The translations under genes and the position numbers were made by a program. The notes below the pieces were generated by a model that saw only the letters and a list, made by a program, of their open reading frames with translations, had not been told where the DNA came from and did no database searches. 43,169 nt of DNA from Bdellovibrio sp. (GTDB taxonomy: Bacteria; Bdellovibrionota; Bacteriovoracia; Bacteriovoracales; Bacteriovoracaceae), in NCBI GenBank assembly GCA_022729855.1, contig DZBG01000010.1:1-43169 (forward strand). The letters are read 5' to 3'. Positions 8,613 through 17,072 of the stretch are shown here, piece by piece (positions within the stretch are counted from its first letter, which is position 1; each line of letters begins with the position of its first letter).

Positions 8613-8649
8613 AGCGTTCTCTTTGGTATTTTTTAGGTGAGAAAACGCT
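8613..8649. promoter_or_regulatory. Inverted repeat between divergent hisC-type and fabI genes
   Basis: AGCGTTCTC at 8613-8621 is mirrored by GAGAAAACGCT at 8639-8649, an imperfect inverted repeat with a 2-base bulge and a 17-base spacer. It lies in the 78-base gap between the two starts and touches the aminotransferase start codon. It could be an operator for the catabolic operon or a leader hairpin. No promoter hexamers around it are convincing by eye. Confidence 0.35.
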
Positions 8650-8690
8650 ATCACACAGGTAAAGTGAATGAAAAGAAAAGCGAGGTTCAG

Positions 8691-9461
8691 ATGAAACTAC
8701 TAGAAGGTAAAAAGGCCCTAATTTTGGGTCTGGCCAATGATCGTTCAATTGCGTGGGGAATCACTAAGGCATTTAAAGAACAAGGGGCTTCGATTGCTCT
8801 TTCTTATATGAATGAAGCTATTCAGAAAAGAGTTGTGCCACTCTCAGAAGAAATTGGTGCAGATTTTATTTTTGAGATGGATGTGACTAATGATGCTCAC
8901 TATGAATCAATGAAAAAAACTGTTGAAGAGAAGTGGGGGAAATTTGATATTATTGTTCACTCATTGGCCTTCGCTGACAAAGAAGATTTAGCAAAACCAT
9001 TTATTCATACCAGTCGCAAAGGCTATGCAATGGCCTGTGATATTTCTGCTTTCTCACTTGTGGGAATTGCCGATGCTCTGGCTCCTTTAATGAACGATAA
9101 TGGTTCTATTATCAGCATGACTTATTATGGCTCACAAAAAGTGATCAAGAATTATAATGTTATGGGAGTAGCCAAAGCTGCCCTTGAAGCATCAACTAGA
9201 TATCTTGCTTATGATCTTGGGCCACGTGGAATTAAAGTAAACTGTATTTCAGCAGGACCAATTAAAACTCTTGCTGCCTCAGGGATTTCTGGATTCCGAA
9301 CACTTCTTTCTCAGGTTGAAGAAATTTCTCCTATGAAGAAGAATGTGACTTCAGAAGATTGTGGGGGAGCTGCTGTTTATCTTGCTTCATCTCTTTCGGG
9401 TGGAGTGACAGGACAGGTTCTTTATGTTGATTCAGGGTTAAATATTCTCGGCGGATTCTAG
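8691..9461 (+). CDS. fabI: Enoyl-[acyl-carrier-protein] reductase (NADH), FabI type
   Basis: This enzyme reduces trans-2-enoyl-ACP in the last step of each fatty-acid elongation cycle. The 256-residue SDR protein has the FabI-type cofactor loop GLANDRSIAWGI (residues 13-24), the catalytic pair Y155 and K162 in NYNVMGVAKAALEAS, a second Tyr in TYYGSQ (145-146), and the closing strand GQVLYVDSGLNILGGF. These follow E. coli FabI closely. The ATG at 8691 is chosen because CGAGG lies 6 bases before it and the protein then begins MKLLEGKKALI like other FabI; the longer frame from 8637 adds a non-homologous leader. It is the first gene of a + strand unit with DUF309, EI24 and GT9 genes. Confidence 0.96.
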   Translation: MKLLEGKKALILGLANDRSIAWGITKAFKEQGASIALSYMNEAIQKRVVPLSEEIGADFIFEMDVTNDAHYESMKKTVEEKWGKFDIIVHSLAFADKEDLAKPFIHTSRKGYAMACDISAFSLVGIADALAPLMNDNGSIISMTYYGSQKVIKNYNVMGVAKAALEASTRYLAYDLGPRGIKVNCISAGPIKTLAASGISGFRTLLSQVEEISPMKKNVTSEDCGGAAVYLASSLSGGVTGQVLYVDSGLNILGGF

Positions 9462-9865
9462 TGGATTACAGCTTCGGCCAATTCACTCCTGAGCATCTTG
9501 AAAAGATGCGAGAAGGAGTGGATCTTTTTAACGAGCAAAAGTATTGGGAGTGCCACGAGTCTCTTGAGGATGTGTGGATGGAGGATCGAAATGATCCTGC
9601 TCGCAATGTTTACTGGGCCGTTATTCAAGTTGCCGCAGCTTGTATTCATTACCGTGACTCCAAAATAACTGGGGCCCGTGGAATGATTTATAAGGCGAAG
9701 GAAAAGTTTCGTCGTTGTCGTGAACAAAATATTTTAACTGATATTGTGTTCCAGTATTTAGACTGGGAAGAACTCGAAAAGCTTTCAATGGCAATTCCTG
9801 AGGAAGCTGAATTAGAGGATTTTGTGAGTTTATTTGATTTTCGTTTTAAACATTTTCCAGCGTGA
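9461..9865 (+). CDS. DUF309 domain protein
   Basis: This small helical protein (134 aa) carries the DUF309 signature: NEQKYWECHESLEDVW (residues about 24-39) and, one helix later, YWAVIQVAAACIHYRD. The two histidines and acidic residues of these helices are the conserved core. No biochemical function is established for the family. The GTG start overlaps the fabI stop by one base (TAGTG), with GGCGGA a few bases upstream, so it is probably translationally coupled to fabI. It is followed after 6 bases by the EI24-type membrane gene. Confidence 0.88.
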   Translation: MDYSFGQFTPEHLEKMREGVDLFNEQKYWECHESLEDVWMEDRNDPARNVYWAVIQVAAACIHYRDSKITGARGMIYKAKEKFRRCREQNILTDIVFQYLDWEELEKLSMAIPEEAELEDFVSLFDFRFKHFPA

Positions 9866-9871
9866 GGTTGT

Positions 9872-10636
9872 ATGCGTGGAGTAGTTGCATCGTTTTCTTT
9901 GGCCATTAAAACTGTTTTTAAAGATCCGATAAACGTGATGCTTTTTATGATCCCCACATTGTTTGCGATCGTTCTTTATTTATTAGTGTTCTCATTCATT
10001 ATTTATAATGTGGATACGATGACTAATTATATGAAGATCTATATGCCGCAAAGTCTTCATACTGGAATTTTGTCTTATATTATTACAGGGATTCTGATTT
10101 TCTTTTTCTTCTTATTAATGAATTGGACTTACGTTATTTTAGTAGGGATTCTTGCAGCACCTTTTAACGATATGTTGAGTTCACGTATCGAAAAGAAGCT
10201 CTCTGCTGAACCATTAATGAATAAGTCACAAACTTGGAAAGAGCTTCTTGGGCGACTTGTTTCTACCTTCACTAATGAGTTTAAGAAAATCTTATTTATT
10301 GTTGTTTTAGGGGCCCTGGCCTTTGTCATGAACTATATTCCTGTGCTTTATCCCGTGGCCATCATCCTCTCTTCCTTACTAATAGCGGTTCAATTCATTG
10401 ATTATTCGTGGAGCCGCCACGATATTAAGGCAAAAGAATGCTTTATTGATTTGGTCAAAAACTTTTTTCCTTATACTGCCACTGGATTTATCTTCTTATT
10501 GTTCATCTCTGTGCCGATAATAAATGCATTCGTCCCAGCTTTTGCAACAAGTTACTATACGGTGTTATGGCTATACAGACAGAACAAGATCAAGTTACCG
10601 ATGAGCCCAGTGATGGAGACGCTATTAGAATCATAG
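9872..10636 (+). CDS. EI24/CysZ-type polytopic membrane protein
   Basis: The 254-residue inner-membrane protein has about four hydrophobic segments: residues 20-46, 67-95, 140-172 (a long pair) and 198-225. The loop APFNDMLSSRIEKKL after the second segment is the hallmark of the EI24 domain, the family that includes the sulfate transporter CysZ. Whether this one moves sulfate cannot be told, since no cysteine-biosynthesis gene is nearby. The ATG is preceded by a GAGGTTGT-like site. Its last 70 bases overlap the start of the glycosyltransferase gene in another frame, an unusually long overlap. Confidence 0.85.
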   Translation: MRGVVASFSLAIKTVFKDPINVMLFMIPTLFAIVLYLLVFSFIIYNVDTMTNYMKIYMPQSLHTGILSYIITGILIFFFFLLMNWTYVILVGILAAPFNDMLSSRIEKKLSAEPLMNKSQTWKELLGRLVSTFTNEFKKILFIVVLGALAFVMNYIPVLYPVAIILSSLLIAVQFIDYSWSRHDIKAKECFIDLVKNFFPYTATGFIFLLFISVPIINAFVPAFATSYYTVLWLYRQNKIKLPMSPVMETLLES

Positions 10637-11625
10637 CGGTTAAATTACCGTTTGATTTGCAGGAGAGAGTGCACACGTTTCCTTTCCTGCATGCACTTCG
10701 TGATTTTTATCCTGATGCCGAACTTCATTTCATTACCCCTCAAAAAAATATCGAAGTCCTTAATTTATTGCCGTTTACTGCTTTCTATCATGAGTTCGAT
10801 GATGGTGAGATCAAAACTGTTTTTGATGTTCACCGCTTTTGCGCTCATATGGTTATCGGAAACGTAGATCTCTTTATCTCGCTGACAAATTCGTTTGTAG
10901 ACGGCTGTATTGGTATTGCTTTACGTGCAAAAAAACGTCTTGGCTTTGGTGATGGTTGGAAGAGTCTTCTTTTTACGGAAAAAATTAATCGACCAGTTGG
11001 GCATCATCTCACTGAAGATTTTAAGGCCTTGTATAATCATCATACTCATAAAGAAGTAAATGCTCGCTTGCGAGTAACTAGTCGAGAGCTGCCTCTTAGT
11101 GCACCTGAATGGGAAGACTCAAGTTATATAGCTATTAATCTCTCTCCTTTAAGAGAATCAATGATTGCTGACGAGTGGAGAGAACTGGTGGCGCTTTTTG
11201 AAGACCAGCACATTATCTTTTTTGCGTCTGATGAAACGGAAAAAGTTCTGTCTCATGTAGAACTTTTTATGAAGCAGCTTTCACCTAAAAATCAGTATTC
11301 ATTTATCAAAACAGGAAACTGGATTGAGTTTGGAAAGCTCTTTGCTCACTCAAGGGGAGTCATTACTTATGAAGGTGCAGCAGCTGCCGTTGCGGCCTAT
11401 ACAGGGGCACAGACTATTGCGCTCTATGATCGCCAAGATCCACAACGAATGGGACCATTTTATTTTTTAGCTGACGTTATGATTTGCGGAGTGAATGACC
11501 CAAGTCTGGTCCAGACAGTTGGGGCGAATAAAAATGTCGGTCAGGTGAGAAAAGTTTTTGATATGACTGAGATCTATACTCGCGCTTTAGAATTTTTTAA
11601 ATTAGCGATTAAAAAATCTAGTTAG
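10567..11625 (+). CDS. Glycosyltransferase family 9 (heptosyltransferase-like) protein
   Basis: The 352-residue protein has a GT9 (GT-B) outline. The N-terminal domain begins IRIIAVKLPFD and continues with PFLHALRDFYPDAELHFIT, as in heptosyltransferases. The C-terminal donor domain contains GNWIEFGKLFAHSRGVITYEGAAAA-type sequence, where heptosyltransferases have a D/E-G-x-x-x-H loop; here the motif reads YEGAAAAVAAYTG. The acceptor is probably a lipopolysaccharide core sugar, but this is not provable. The only plausible start is ATG at 10567, inside the EI24 gene, since no ATG, GTG or TTG occurs in frame before the first conserved strand; the ribosome site is weak. The first 20 residues (acidic) are not part of the fold. 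Confidence 0.78.
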   Translation: MAIQTEQDQVTDEPSDGDAIRIIAVKLPFDLQERVHTFPFLHALRDFYPDAELHFITPQKNIEVLNLLPFTAFYHEFDDGEIKTVFDVHRFCAHMVIGNVDLFISLTNSFVDGCIGIALRAKKRLGFGDGWKSLLFTEKINRPVGHHLTEDFKALYNHHTHKEVNARLRVTSRELPLSAPEWEDSSYIAINLSPLRESMIADEWRELVALFEDQHIIFFASDETEKVLSHVELFMKQLSPKNQYSFIKTGNWIEFGKLFAHSRGVITYEGAAAAVAAYTGAQTIALYDRQDPQRMGPFYFLADVMICGVNDPSLVQTVGANKNVGQVRKVFDMTEIYTRALEFFKLAIKKSS

Positions 11626-12016
11626 TTTTAGGATCAGCAAATTTCTTATCCTTGCTGAAAATAAAATTTGTGCTTTTTCCATTATCTCTTGTGATCGTAA
11701 AATAACCCAAATTAGTAAAAACAAAACATGTGAGTGATTGCGGAAGGTCTGCAATTGTGAGAGCACAAACTGGTTCCATACGAAGGACAACTTCAGTGGG
11801 CTTACAAAATAATTTTGACTGGGTAAGAGTTTTAATCGCAAGTTTTGCTGACTCTGTATCGAGTGAGAGTTCTGCAGATTCTTGCCACTCTTCTTTACTA
11901 AGTTGGTGAAGCCCAGAAAAGCGTGATGTAGGCATTAGCTTATCAAGGCATGTAATATCTTGAGCAAAGGCAGTAGTTGCTAGCACCGTCATCGCAATGA
12001 TTATTAAGACCTTCAT
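11618..12016 (-). CDS. Small exported protein, unknown function
   Basis: I chose the ATG at 12016 because AGGA stands 4 bases before it and the protein then begins with a clean Sec signal peptide (MKVLIIIAMTVLATTAFAQ, cleavage before Q19). The mature part is about 113 residues with four cysteines (in ITCLD, LFCKP, PVCAL, LTCFV), which could form two disulfides. The longer frame up to 12097 is leader-like and would run into the valS terminator hairpin. It is likely periplasmic. Its 3' end overlaps the convergent glycosyltransferase gene by 8 bases. Confidence 0.7.
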   Translation of the reverse strand: MKVLIIIAMTVLATTAFAQDITCLDKLMPTSRFSGLHQLSKEEWQESAELSLDTESAKLAIKTLTQSKLFCKPTEVVLRMEPVCALTIADLPQSLTCFVFTNLGYFTITRDNGKSTNFIFSKDKKFADPKTN

Positions 12017-12060
12017 TATTCCTAATCCTTTATCTTTTTTTAATATTTTGGCAAAGAATA

Positions 12061-12110
12061 GACGAAACGAAAAGGGAGCAAAGTTTGCGTGACGCAAAGT
12101 ATTACTCCCT
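12061..12110 (-). terminator. Intrinsic terminator of hisS-valS
   Basis: Read on the - strand, just after the valS stop, GGGAG (12109-12105) pairs with CTCCC (12078-12074), enclosing a second inverted repeat TTTGCGTCACGCAAA. The hairpin is followed by TTTTCGTTTCGTC. It separates valS from the small exported gene downstream on the same strand. Confidence 0.7.
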
Positions 12111-12115
12111 AAGTA

Positions 12116-14779
12116 CTACATAAAGCTATTGAGAATTTTATCGAGAGATTCTAATTTTTCTTGGAACGTCGCAGCTTTCTCCTTCACTTCGGCCAAAACC
12201 TCAGGGGGAGCGTTGCTTACAAAATTAGTGTTCGCTAACTTGGCCTCAACCTTACTGTAGTCGGCCTTCGTTTTATCCATGTCTTTTTTGATTCGGCTCA
12301 CCTGATCTTGAATATCAATAAGGCCTTCAAGTGGAATAAAAATTTCAGTGTGCGTAGTCGCTAGAGAAGCTGATTTTTTAGGACGTTCAGAAGACTTTCC
12401 ACGAATCGTTCCCGATTTCACGTTTGCTAAATCTTTTAAAAAGTGACGTGACTCGTACATAAACTTAGCGAGTTCTTTATCATCTGTGAAAAGTTTTACA
12501 TCAAGTTCATCTTTTGGTTTGAGATTCACAGATGAACGAATATTGCGGATACCAGTTGTGATATCGCAGAACTTATTCATCATCGTTAAGACTTCTTCAT
12601 TTTCAAGATTTTTATCAAACTCAACATACTCTTGGTCTGTCACTAAAGACTTTCCGTTTTCAAGAATCGACCAAATTTCTTCAGTAATAAACGGAGTAAT
12701 AGGGTGAAGAAGAATCATCACTTTGCGGAAACAATACTTAAGCATTGTGGCGCGAATAATTTTAGCTTTCTCGTCATTACCGTTAAGAATATTTTTTGAA
12801 AGCTCGATATACCAAGAGCAAAGTTTGTCATAAACGAATTGATAAATAGCAGAGCTTGCATCATCGTAACGGTAAACATCGAGAGATTCATTTATCGTTT
12901 TTGCGACAGCATTAAGCTCGGCTAAAATCCATTTATCATGCAAGTGCCATTCAGATTTTATTGGTAGCTCGTCTTTTGCTTTATCGAGATAAGGGGCAAT
13001 AAATCTGAAAGCATTCCAAACTTTATTCATAAAGTTTCTGTAACCCTCAATTCTTTCTGGATCAAGATTGATGTCACGGTTGTATCCAGAGCTTGCTGCT
13101 AGAGTGAATCTCACAGCATCTGCCCCATACTCTTTGACCATTTCAAGTGGATCAATTCCGTTACCGAGAGACTTACTCATCTTGCGTCCTTGTTTATCGC
13201 GAACAAGGGCGTGGATATAAACATCTTTAAAGGGAGCTTTATCAGTTACCTTCATTCCCATCATCATCATGCGGGCAACCCAGAAGAAAATAATATCAAA
13301 GCCAGTGATGAGGACAGTGTTTGGATAAAAACGATCAAATCCTTTTTCTTTCATGGCCTCTTCGTCTGGCCATCCAAGAGTAGACATTGGCCAGAGACCT
13401 GATGAAAACCAAGTATCAAGTACATCTGCATCTTGATAAACATCTGTATCTTTACACTCAATACATTCTGTCGGATTTTCTTCCGCGGCCCATTGATGTT
13501 TACAGCTTCTGCAATAAAAAACAGGAATCTGATGTCCCCACCAAAGTTGGCGAGAAATACACCAGTCTTTTGGATTACGAAGCCATGAGAAATAAGTGTT
13601 CTCCCATCCTTTCGGATAGAAAGTCATCTCACCATCTTCAACGGCTTTGACTGCACGGTCTGCCATTGATGTTGTATTGACGAACCATTGCTTTGAAACG
13701 ATTGGCTCAACGATCTCGCCTGATCTTTCCCCATGGCCAACTGGATGAACGTGATCTTTTTTCTCAACCAAGATACCAAGTTCATTCATTATTCTTTCAA
13801 CTTCTGCACGAGCATCTTTAGGCTTAAGACCTTCGATCTCTGGAGCATTAGTATTAAAAGTTCCATCAGCGTTAAGAATATTAATAATCGGAAGACCATT
13901 ACGTTTTCCAATTTCGAAGTCATTAAAGTCATGTCCTGGAGTTACTTTTAAGCATCCAGTTCCTTTATCAATGGCCACGTGCTCATCCCCAATAATAGGA
14001 ACTTCACGGTTACAGATTGGAACAATCGCTGTTTTACCAATAAGGTCTTTAAAGCGTTCATCATTTGGATTTACGGCAACCGCCGTATCGGCAAACATTG
14101 TTTCAGGACGAGTTGTGGCAATGATGAGTTCAATATTTGGGTCTTCTTTTACTTTGTATTTCACAGAGTAAAAGTTTCCTTTTACTTCTTTGTGATCTAC
14201 TTCAGCATCAGAAATTGCTGATTGAAGGATAGGGTCCCAGTTGACGATATAGTCAGATTGATAGATGAGACCTTCATTATAGAGTTTTACAAAAAACTTA
14301 CGAACGGCTTTATTCGGAACTTCATCCATTGTGAAAGTGGCATAGTCCCAATCACATGAAACACCCATTTTTTTCTGTTGGTTTACAATCTCTGCACCAT
14401 ATTGCTCTTTCCAGGCCCAAATACGTTTAAGAAACTCTTCACGACCGAGATCATGTTTCGTTTTCTTTTCAGTTTTATAAATAAGTTTTTCAACAACTGC
14501 TTGAGTTGAAATACCGGCGTGGTCTGTTCCTGGAATCCAAAGAGTCTCAAAACCCTTCATTCTTTTATAACGAGTCAATACATCTTGAGTTGTGGCATCG
14601 AGAGCATGACCCATATGAAGCTTACCTGTCACATTTGGTGGAGGCATAATAAGAGTGAAGGTTTGGTTCTGCTTACCCTTCTTAGGTTTAAAGCTCTGGT
14701 TCAGCATCCATGTCTGGTACCATTTATCTTCAATCCCTTCTGGAGAGTAGGTTTTTGGTAGTTCGTTTTGGATATCCAT
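12116..14779 (-). CDS. valS: Valyl-tRNA synthetase
   Basis: This class I synthetase charges tRNA-Val and edits mischarged threonine. The 887-residue protein has the HIGH box as HMGH (residues 55-58, after PPPNVTGKL), the KMSKS box in GRKMSKSLGNG near residue 530, and the ValS/IleS-type CP1 editing insertion between them (TTRPETMFADTAVAVN). A Cys4 zinc knuckle (CRSCKHQW then CIECKD) lies in the stem-contact region. The C-terminal end (about 820-887) is a coiled coil of the ValS arm. The start ATG uses AAGGA that lies in the last codons of hisS, only one base separating the two genes, so it is the second gene of a hisS-valS unit ending in the hairpin at 12074-12109. Confidence 0.98.
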   Translation of the reverse strand: MDIQNELPKTYSPEGIEDKWYQTWMLNQSFKPKKGKQNQTFTLIMPPPNVTGKLHMGHALDATTQDVLTRYKRMKGFETLWIPGTDHAGISTQAVVEKLIYKTEKKTKHDLGREEFLKRIWAWKEQYGAEIVNQQKKMGVSCDWDYATFTMDEVPNKAVRKFFVKLYNEGLIYQSDYIVNWDPILQSAISDAEVDHKEVKGNFYSVKYKVKEDPNIELIIATTRPETMFADTAVAVNPNDERFKDLIGKTAIVPICNREVPIIGDEHVAIDKGTGCLKVTPGHDFNDFEIGKRNGLPIINILNADGTFNTNAPEIEGLKPKDARAEVERIMNELGILVEKKDHVHPVGHGERSGEIVEPIVSKQWFVNTTSMADRAVKAVEDGEMTFYPKGWENTYFSWLRNPKDWCISRQLWWGHQIPVFYCRSCKHQWAAEENPTECIECKDTDVYQDADVLDTWFSSGLWPMSTLGWPDEEAMKEKGFDRFYPNTVLITGFDIIFFWVARMMMMGMKVTDKAPFKDVYIHALVRDKQGRKMSKSLGNGIDPLEMVKEYGADAVRFTLAASSGYNRDINLDPERIEGYRNFMNKVWNAFRFIAPYLDKAKDELPIKSEWHLHDKWILAELNAVAKTINESLDVYRYDDASSAIYQFVYDKLCSWYIELSKNILNGNDEKAKIIRATMLKYCFRKVMILLHPITPFITEEIWSILENGKSLVTDQEYVEFDKNLENEEVLTMMNKFCDITTGIRNIRSSVNLKPKDELDVKLFTDDKELAKFMYESRHFLKDLANVKSGTIRGKSSERPKKSASLATTHTEIFIPLEGLIDIQDQVSRIKKDMDKTKADYSKVEAKLANTNFVSNAPPEVLAEVKEKAATFQEKLESLDKILNSFM

Positions 14780-14780
14780 C

Positions 14781-16106
14781 TTAGTTTCCTTTCACAATCT
14801 GAGACATTCCATCCACATCACTGAGGGCAATAGTGTGGATTTCTCTAGTTATTAAATTTTTAAATTGAATTTCATTTTTAACGAGTTCATCGGCACCTAG
14901 AATCACTGCAAACTGATGCCCGCGTTTTTCAGCATAACCAAAAATCTTCTTTGGTTTTACTTCACCTAAGTAGAGTTCTGTCTTAATGCCTTTTTGACGA
15001 AGTTTCGCCGCAAGTTTGAAAGATGCGTTCTCAATGCTTGAATCCATATATGAGATAAGGACTTCAACTTCTGGCCTTGAAAGATCAGGAAGAAGATTAT
15101 GTGTTTTTAAGAAATCCGTAAAAGTCACGTCTCCTAAACCAAAACCAACTCCAGCGAGTGGTTGTTCGTTAAAAATTTGAAGAAGATTAGCAAAAGCACC
15201 GCCTCCGGCAATGGCACGACGGTTCTCAGGGTGCTTATCAAAAATTTCAAAAACGATTCCTGTATAATAATCAAGACCGCGAACAATGGTCGGATCAAAT
15301 TTTACATATTCATTAAGTCCAAGGGTTTCAATTAAATTGAAAAAAGAAACAAGAGGAGCAATGGCCTCAGATGAATCATTATTTTTTTCAACATAAGTGA
15401 TCACATCTTGAATATTTTGAAGAAGAAGGTATTCATTAAAAAGAGCCGCTTTTTTCTCGTCACCAACAGTCGTAAGAACTTCGGCCTTAAATTTTTCTTC
15501 TGGCATCTTGGCCTTTTTATCAACGAGCTTATAAAGCTTCGTCGCCATGGCCTCTTCGATCCCAATCACTGACTTAAAAACAAAATCAACAAAACGACGG
15601 TCATTGAGAAGAATTTCAAACATCTCTGATGTTCCACCAAAGCTTCTGATAATATCCACTGCGAGTTGGATCATTTCTACTTCGCCTAAATTATCAGGAG
15701 CACCAAAAATATCGGCGTTGTATTGCCAGAACTCACGAAGGCGCCCTTTCTGCATTTTTTCATAGCGCATAAGGTTTGGTGTTGAATACCAACGAAGTGG
15801 TTTAATCGTTTCACGGTGAATTTGTGCCACCATTCTTGCTACTGTTGGAGTCATCTCTGGACGAATGGCCACAAGACGATCGCCACGATCTGTAAAAGAA
15901 TAGATTTGCTCACTGATAAGTTCTTCACCAGACTTAGCAAGGTAGAGGTCCACTTCTTCTAAAAGAGGCCCATCATAAGCCTCATATGAATAAAGCTGAG
16001 AGACTTCGGCCATCTTTCCAAAAATAAAATTTCTCAGTCTCATGTCTTGAGGAAAGAAATCACGAGTACCTTTATAAGGATTTTTATTCAGGGCCATGTT
16101 GCTCAT
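14781..16106 (-). CDS. hisS: Histidyl-tRNA synthetase
   Basis: This class II synthetase charges tRNA-His. The 441-residue protein shows KGTRDFFP (residues 12-19), RPEMTPTVAR (82-91), motif 2 in LMRYEKMQKGRLREFWQYN (112-130), the histidine-A loop VRGLDYYTGIVFEIFD around 285, and motif 3 in AGVGFGLGD. The C-terminal anticodon-binding domain follows (VEVLISYMDSS onward). Two starts are possible: ATG at 16106 touches an AAAAGG site with almost no spacing, while ATG at 16097 (three codons in) sits at about 10 bases from it and may be the real start. It is the first gene of the hisS-valS unit, with a TATAAT box 36 bases upstream. Confidence 0.97.
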   Translation of the reverse strand: MSNMALNKNPYKGTRDFFPQDMRLRNFIFGKMAEVSQLYSYEAYDGPLLEEVDLYLAKSGEELISEQIYSFTDRGDRLVAIRPEMTPTVARMVAQIHRETIKPLRWYSTPNLMRYEKMQKGRLREFWQYNADIFGAPDNLGEVEMIQLAVDIIRSFGGTSEMFEILLNDRRFVDFVFKSVIGIEEAMATKLYKLVDKKAKMPEEKFKAEVLTTVGDEKKAALFNEYLLLQNIQDVITYVEKNNDSSEAIAPLVSFFNLIETLGLNEYVKFDPTIVRGLDYYTGIVFEIFDKHPENRRAIAGGGAFANLLQIFNEQPLAGVGFGLGDVTFTDFLKTHNLLPDLSRPEVEVLISYMDSSIENASFKLAAKLRQKGIKTELYLGEVKPKKIFGYAEKRGHQFAVILGADELVKNEIQFKNLITREIHTIALSDVDGMSQIVKGN

Positions 16107-16141
16107 ACCTTTTGCAAAATAAACAAACCAAATGCTTAGGG

Positions 16142-16147
16142 ATTATA
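16142..16147 (-). promoter_or_regulatory. Probable -10 box of hisS-valS promoter
   Basis: On the - strand, a perfect TATAAT lies about 36 bases before the hisS start in an AT-rich leader. The -35 region at 17-base spacing (TGTATT) is weak. No hairpin or T-box-like structure is seen in the short leader. Confidence 0.5.
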
Positions 16148-16196
16148 CAAAACCTGCTCTCAAAAATACAGGGAAAGGGTGAATTGATGACTTGTG

Positions 16197-17072
16197 TTAT
16201 TCAATAGGTAATTGCTGATCAATTTTCTTTTGGATGTCCTCAGAAATAGGTGAGAGATCCTCAGGGGTAAGCTTTTCAGTTTGCTCTTTGGCCTCCTGAC
16301 GAGTTGCCTCAGAGGCCTCTTTCAGACTTGGAGTGGGAGGGTCCTGTAAATTCTTAATTTCAGAAGGTGAAACATTGAGAAGTTCACCAGGGATATTAAA
16401 GGTCATGGTCGTCACATCACTTTGACTACTAGAGGCATAACGCTTGAGCAAAAGGGCACGTTGATTGATTCTCTCAAGAGTCACCCAGCTCACTGTTCCG
16501 GCGAATTTATTAAACTCATCTGGATTTAAGCTTTCAATTTGGTCACACCATGCAGCCGCGTATTTCATGAAGCGCAAAAATCGCACGGTTTTAATTTGTT
16601 TCTCACCAGTGAAGAGTCCGGGGCGAAGGTCTTGGCCCGCAAGAATTAATCCATCAGCTTCGGCCACTTTCATTTCTGCTAGGATTGATTGCACGATCCA
16701 TCTCGAAAATGAATTATAAGTTTTTTGGTTTTGCTCCCATTTTGCAAAAAGGCGTTGGATATTTGCACTATTGGGAGCAAAGGGGCGAGACTTTGGAATT
16801 TTATACTCTAAAACATTTTTGATGATTTCAGATTTCATTAAAAAAAAGATCGTATTTTTTTGAAGAGGGGCAAGATTAGTATTCAAGTCTTGAGACATGG
16901 CCACAAGCTTAAACTGATCGGCCTTTGATTTTGCTTCAAGTTTCAATGACTCAAACATAAGCTTAAATTCATAGGGGACACGGTCATTGACTGTCGTAAA
17001 ATCTTTATTAAATCCCAGACACTGAAGACTTGTAAGAGCAAGAATAAGGAGAGTGAATTTTTTAAAGTCCAA
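16197..17072 (-). CDS. Exported protein of unknown function (291 aa)
   Basis: I do not recognise the family. A TTG start (17072) follows GAGGATTTAAAGA at good spacing and gives a signal peptide (MDFKKFTLLILALTSLQCLG). The Cys in SLQC is not a proper lipobox because Gln precedes it, so this is probably a normal secreted protein. The mature protein is mostly alpha-helical with no repeat, and ends in a low-complexity tail rich in Pro, Glu and Lys (residues about 240-291). It is the last of four same-strand genes that overlap one another (11 bases with the gene before), so it is probably translationally coupled and works with the two exported proteins encoded upstream. Confidence 0.72.
   Translation of the reverse strand: MDFKKFTLLILALTSLQCLGFNKDFTTVNDRVPYEFKLMFESLKLEAKSKADQFKLVAMSQDLNTNLAPLQKNTIFFLMKSEIIKNVLEYKIPKSRPFAPNSANIQRLFAKWEQNQKTYNSFSRWIVQSILAEMKVAEADGLILAGQDLRPGLFTGEKQIKTVRFLRFMKYAAAWCDQIESLNPDEFNKFAGTVSWVTLERINQRALLLKRYASSSQSDVTTMTFNIPGELLNVSPSEIKNLQDPPTPSLKEASEATRQEAKEQTEKLTPEDLSPISEDIQKKIDQQLPIE

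Noticed and set aside
9458-9957. Two open frames on the - strand under the DUF309 and EI24 genes
   Set aside because: Both are antisense to genes with clear family signatures and have no plausible ribosome site or domain.
16107-16196. T-box or other riboswitch before hisS
   Set aside because: The leader is under 50 bases from the -10 box to the start, too short for a T-box, and no anti-terminator hairpin is seen.
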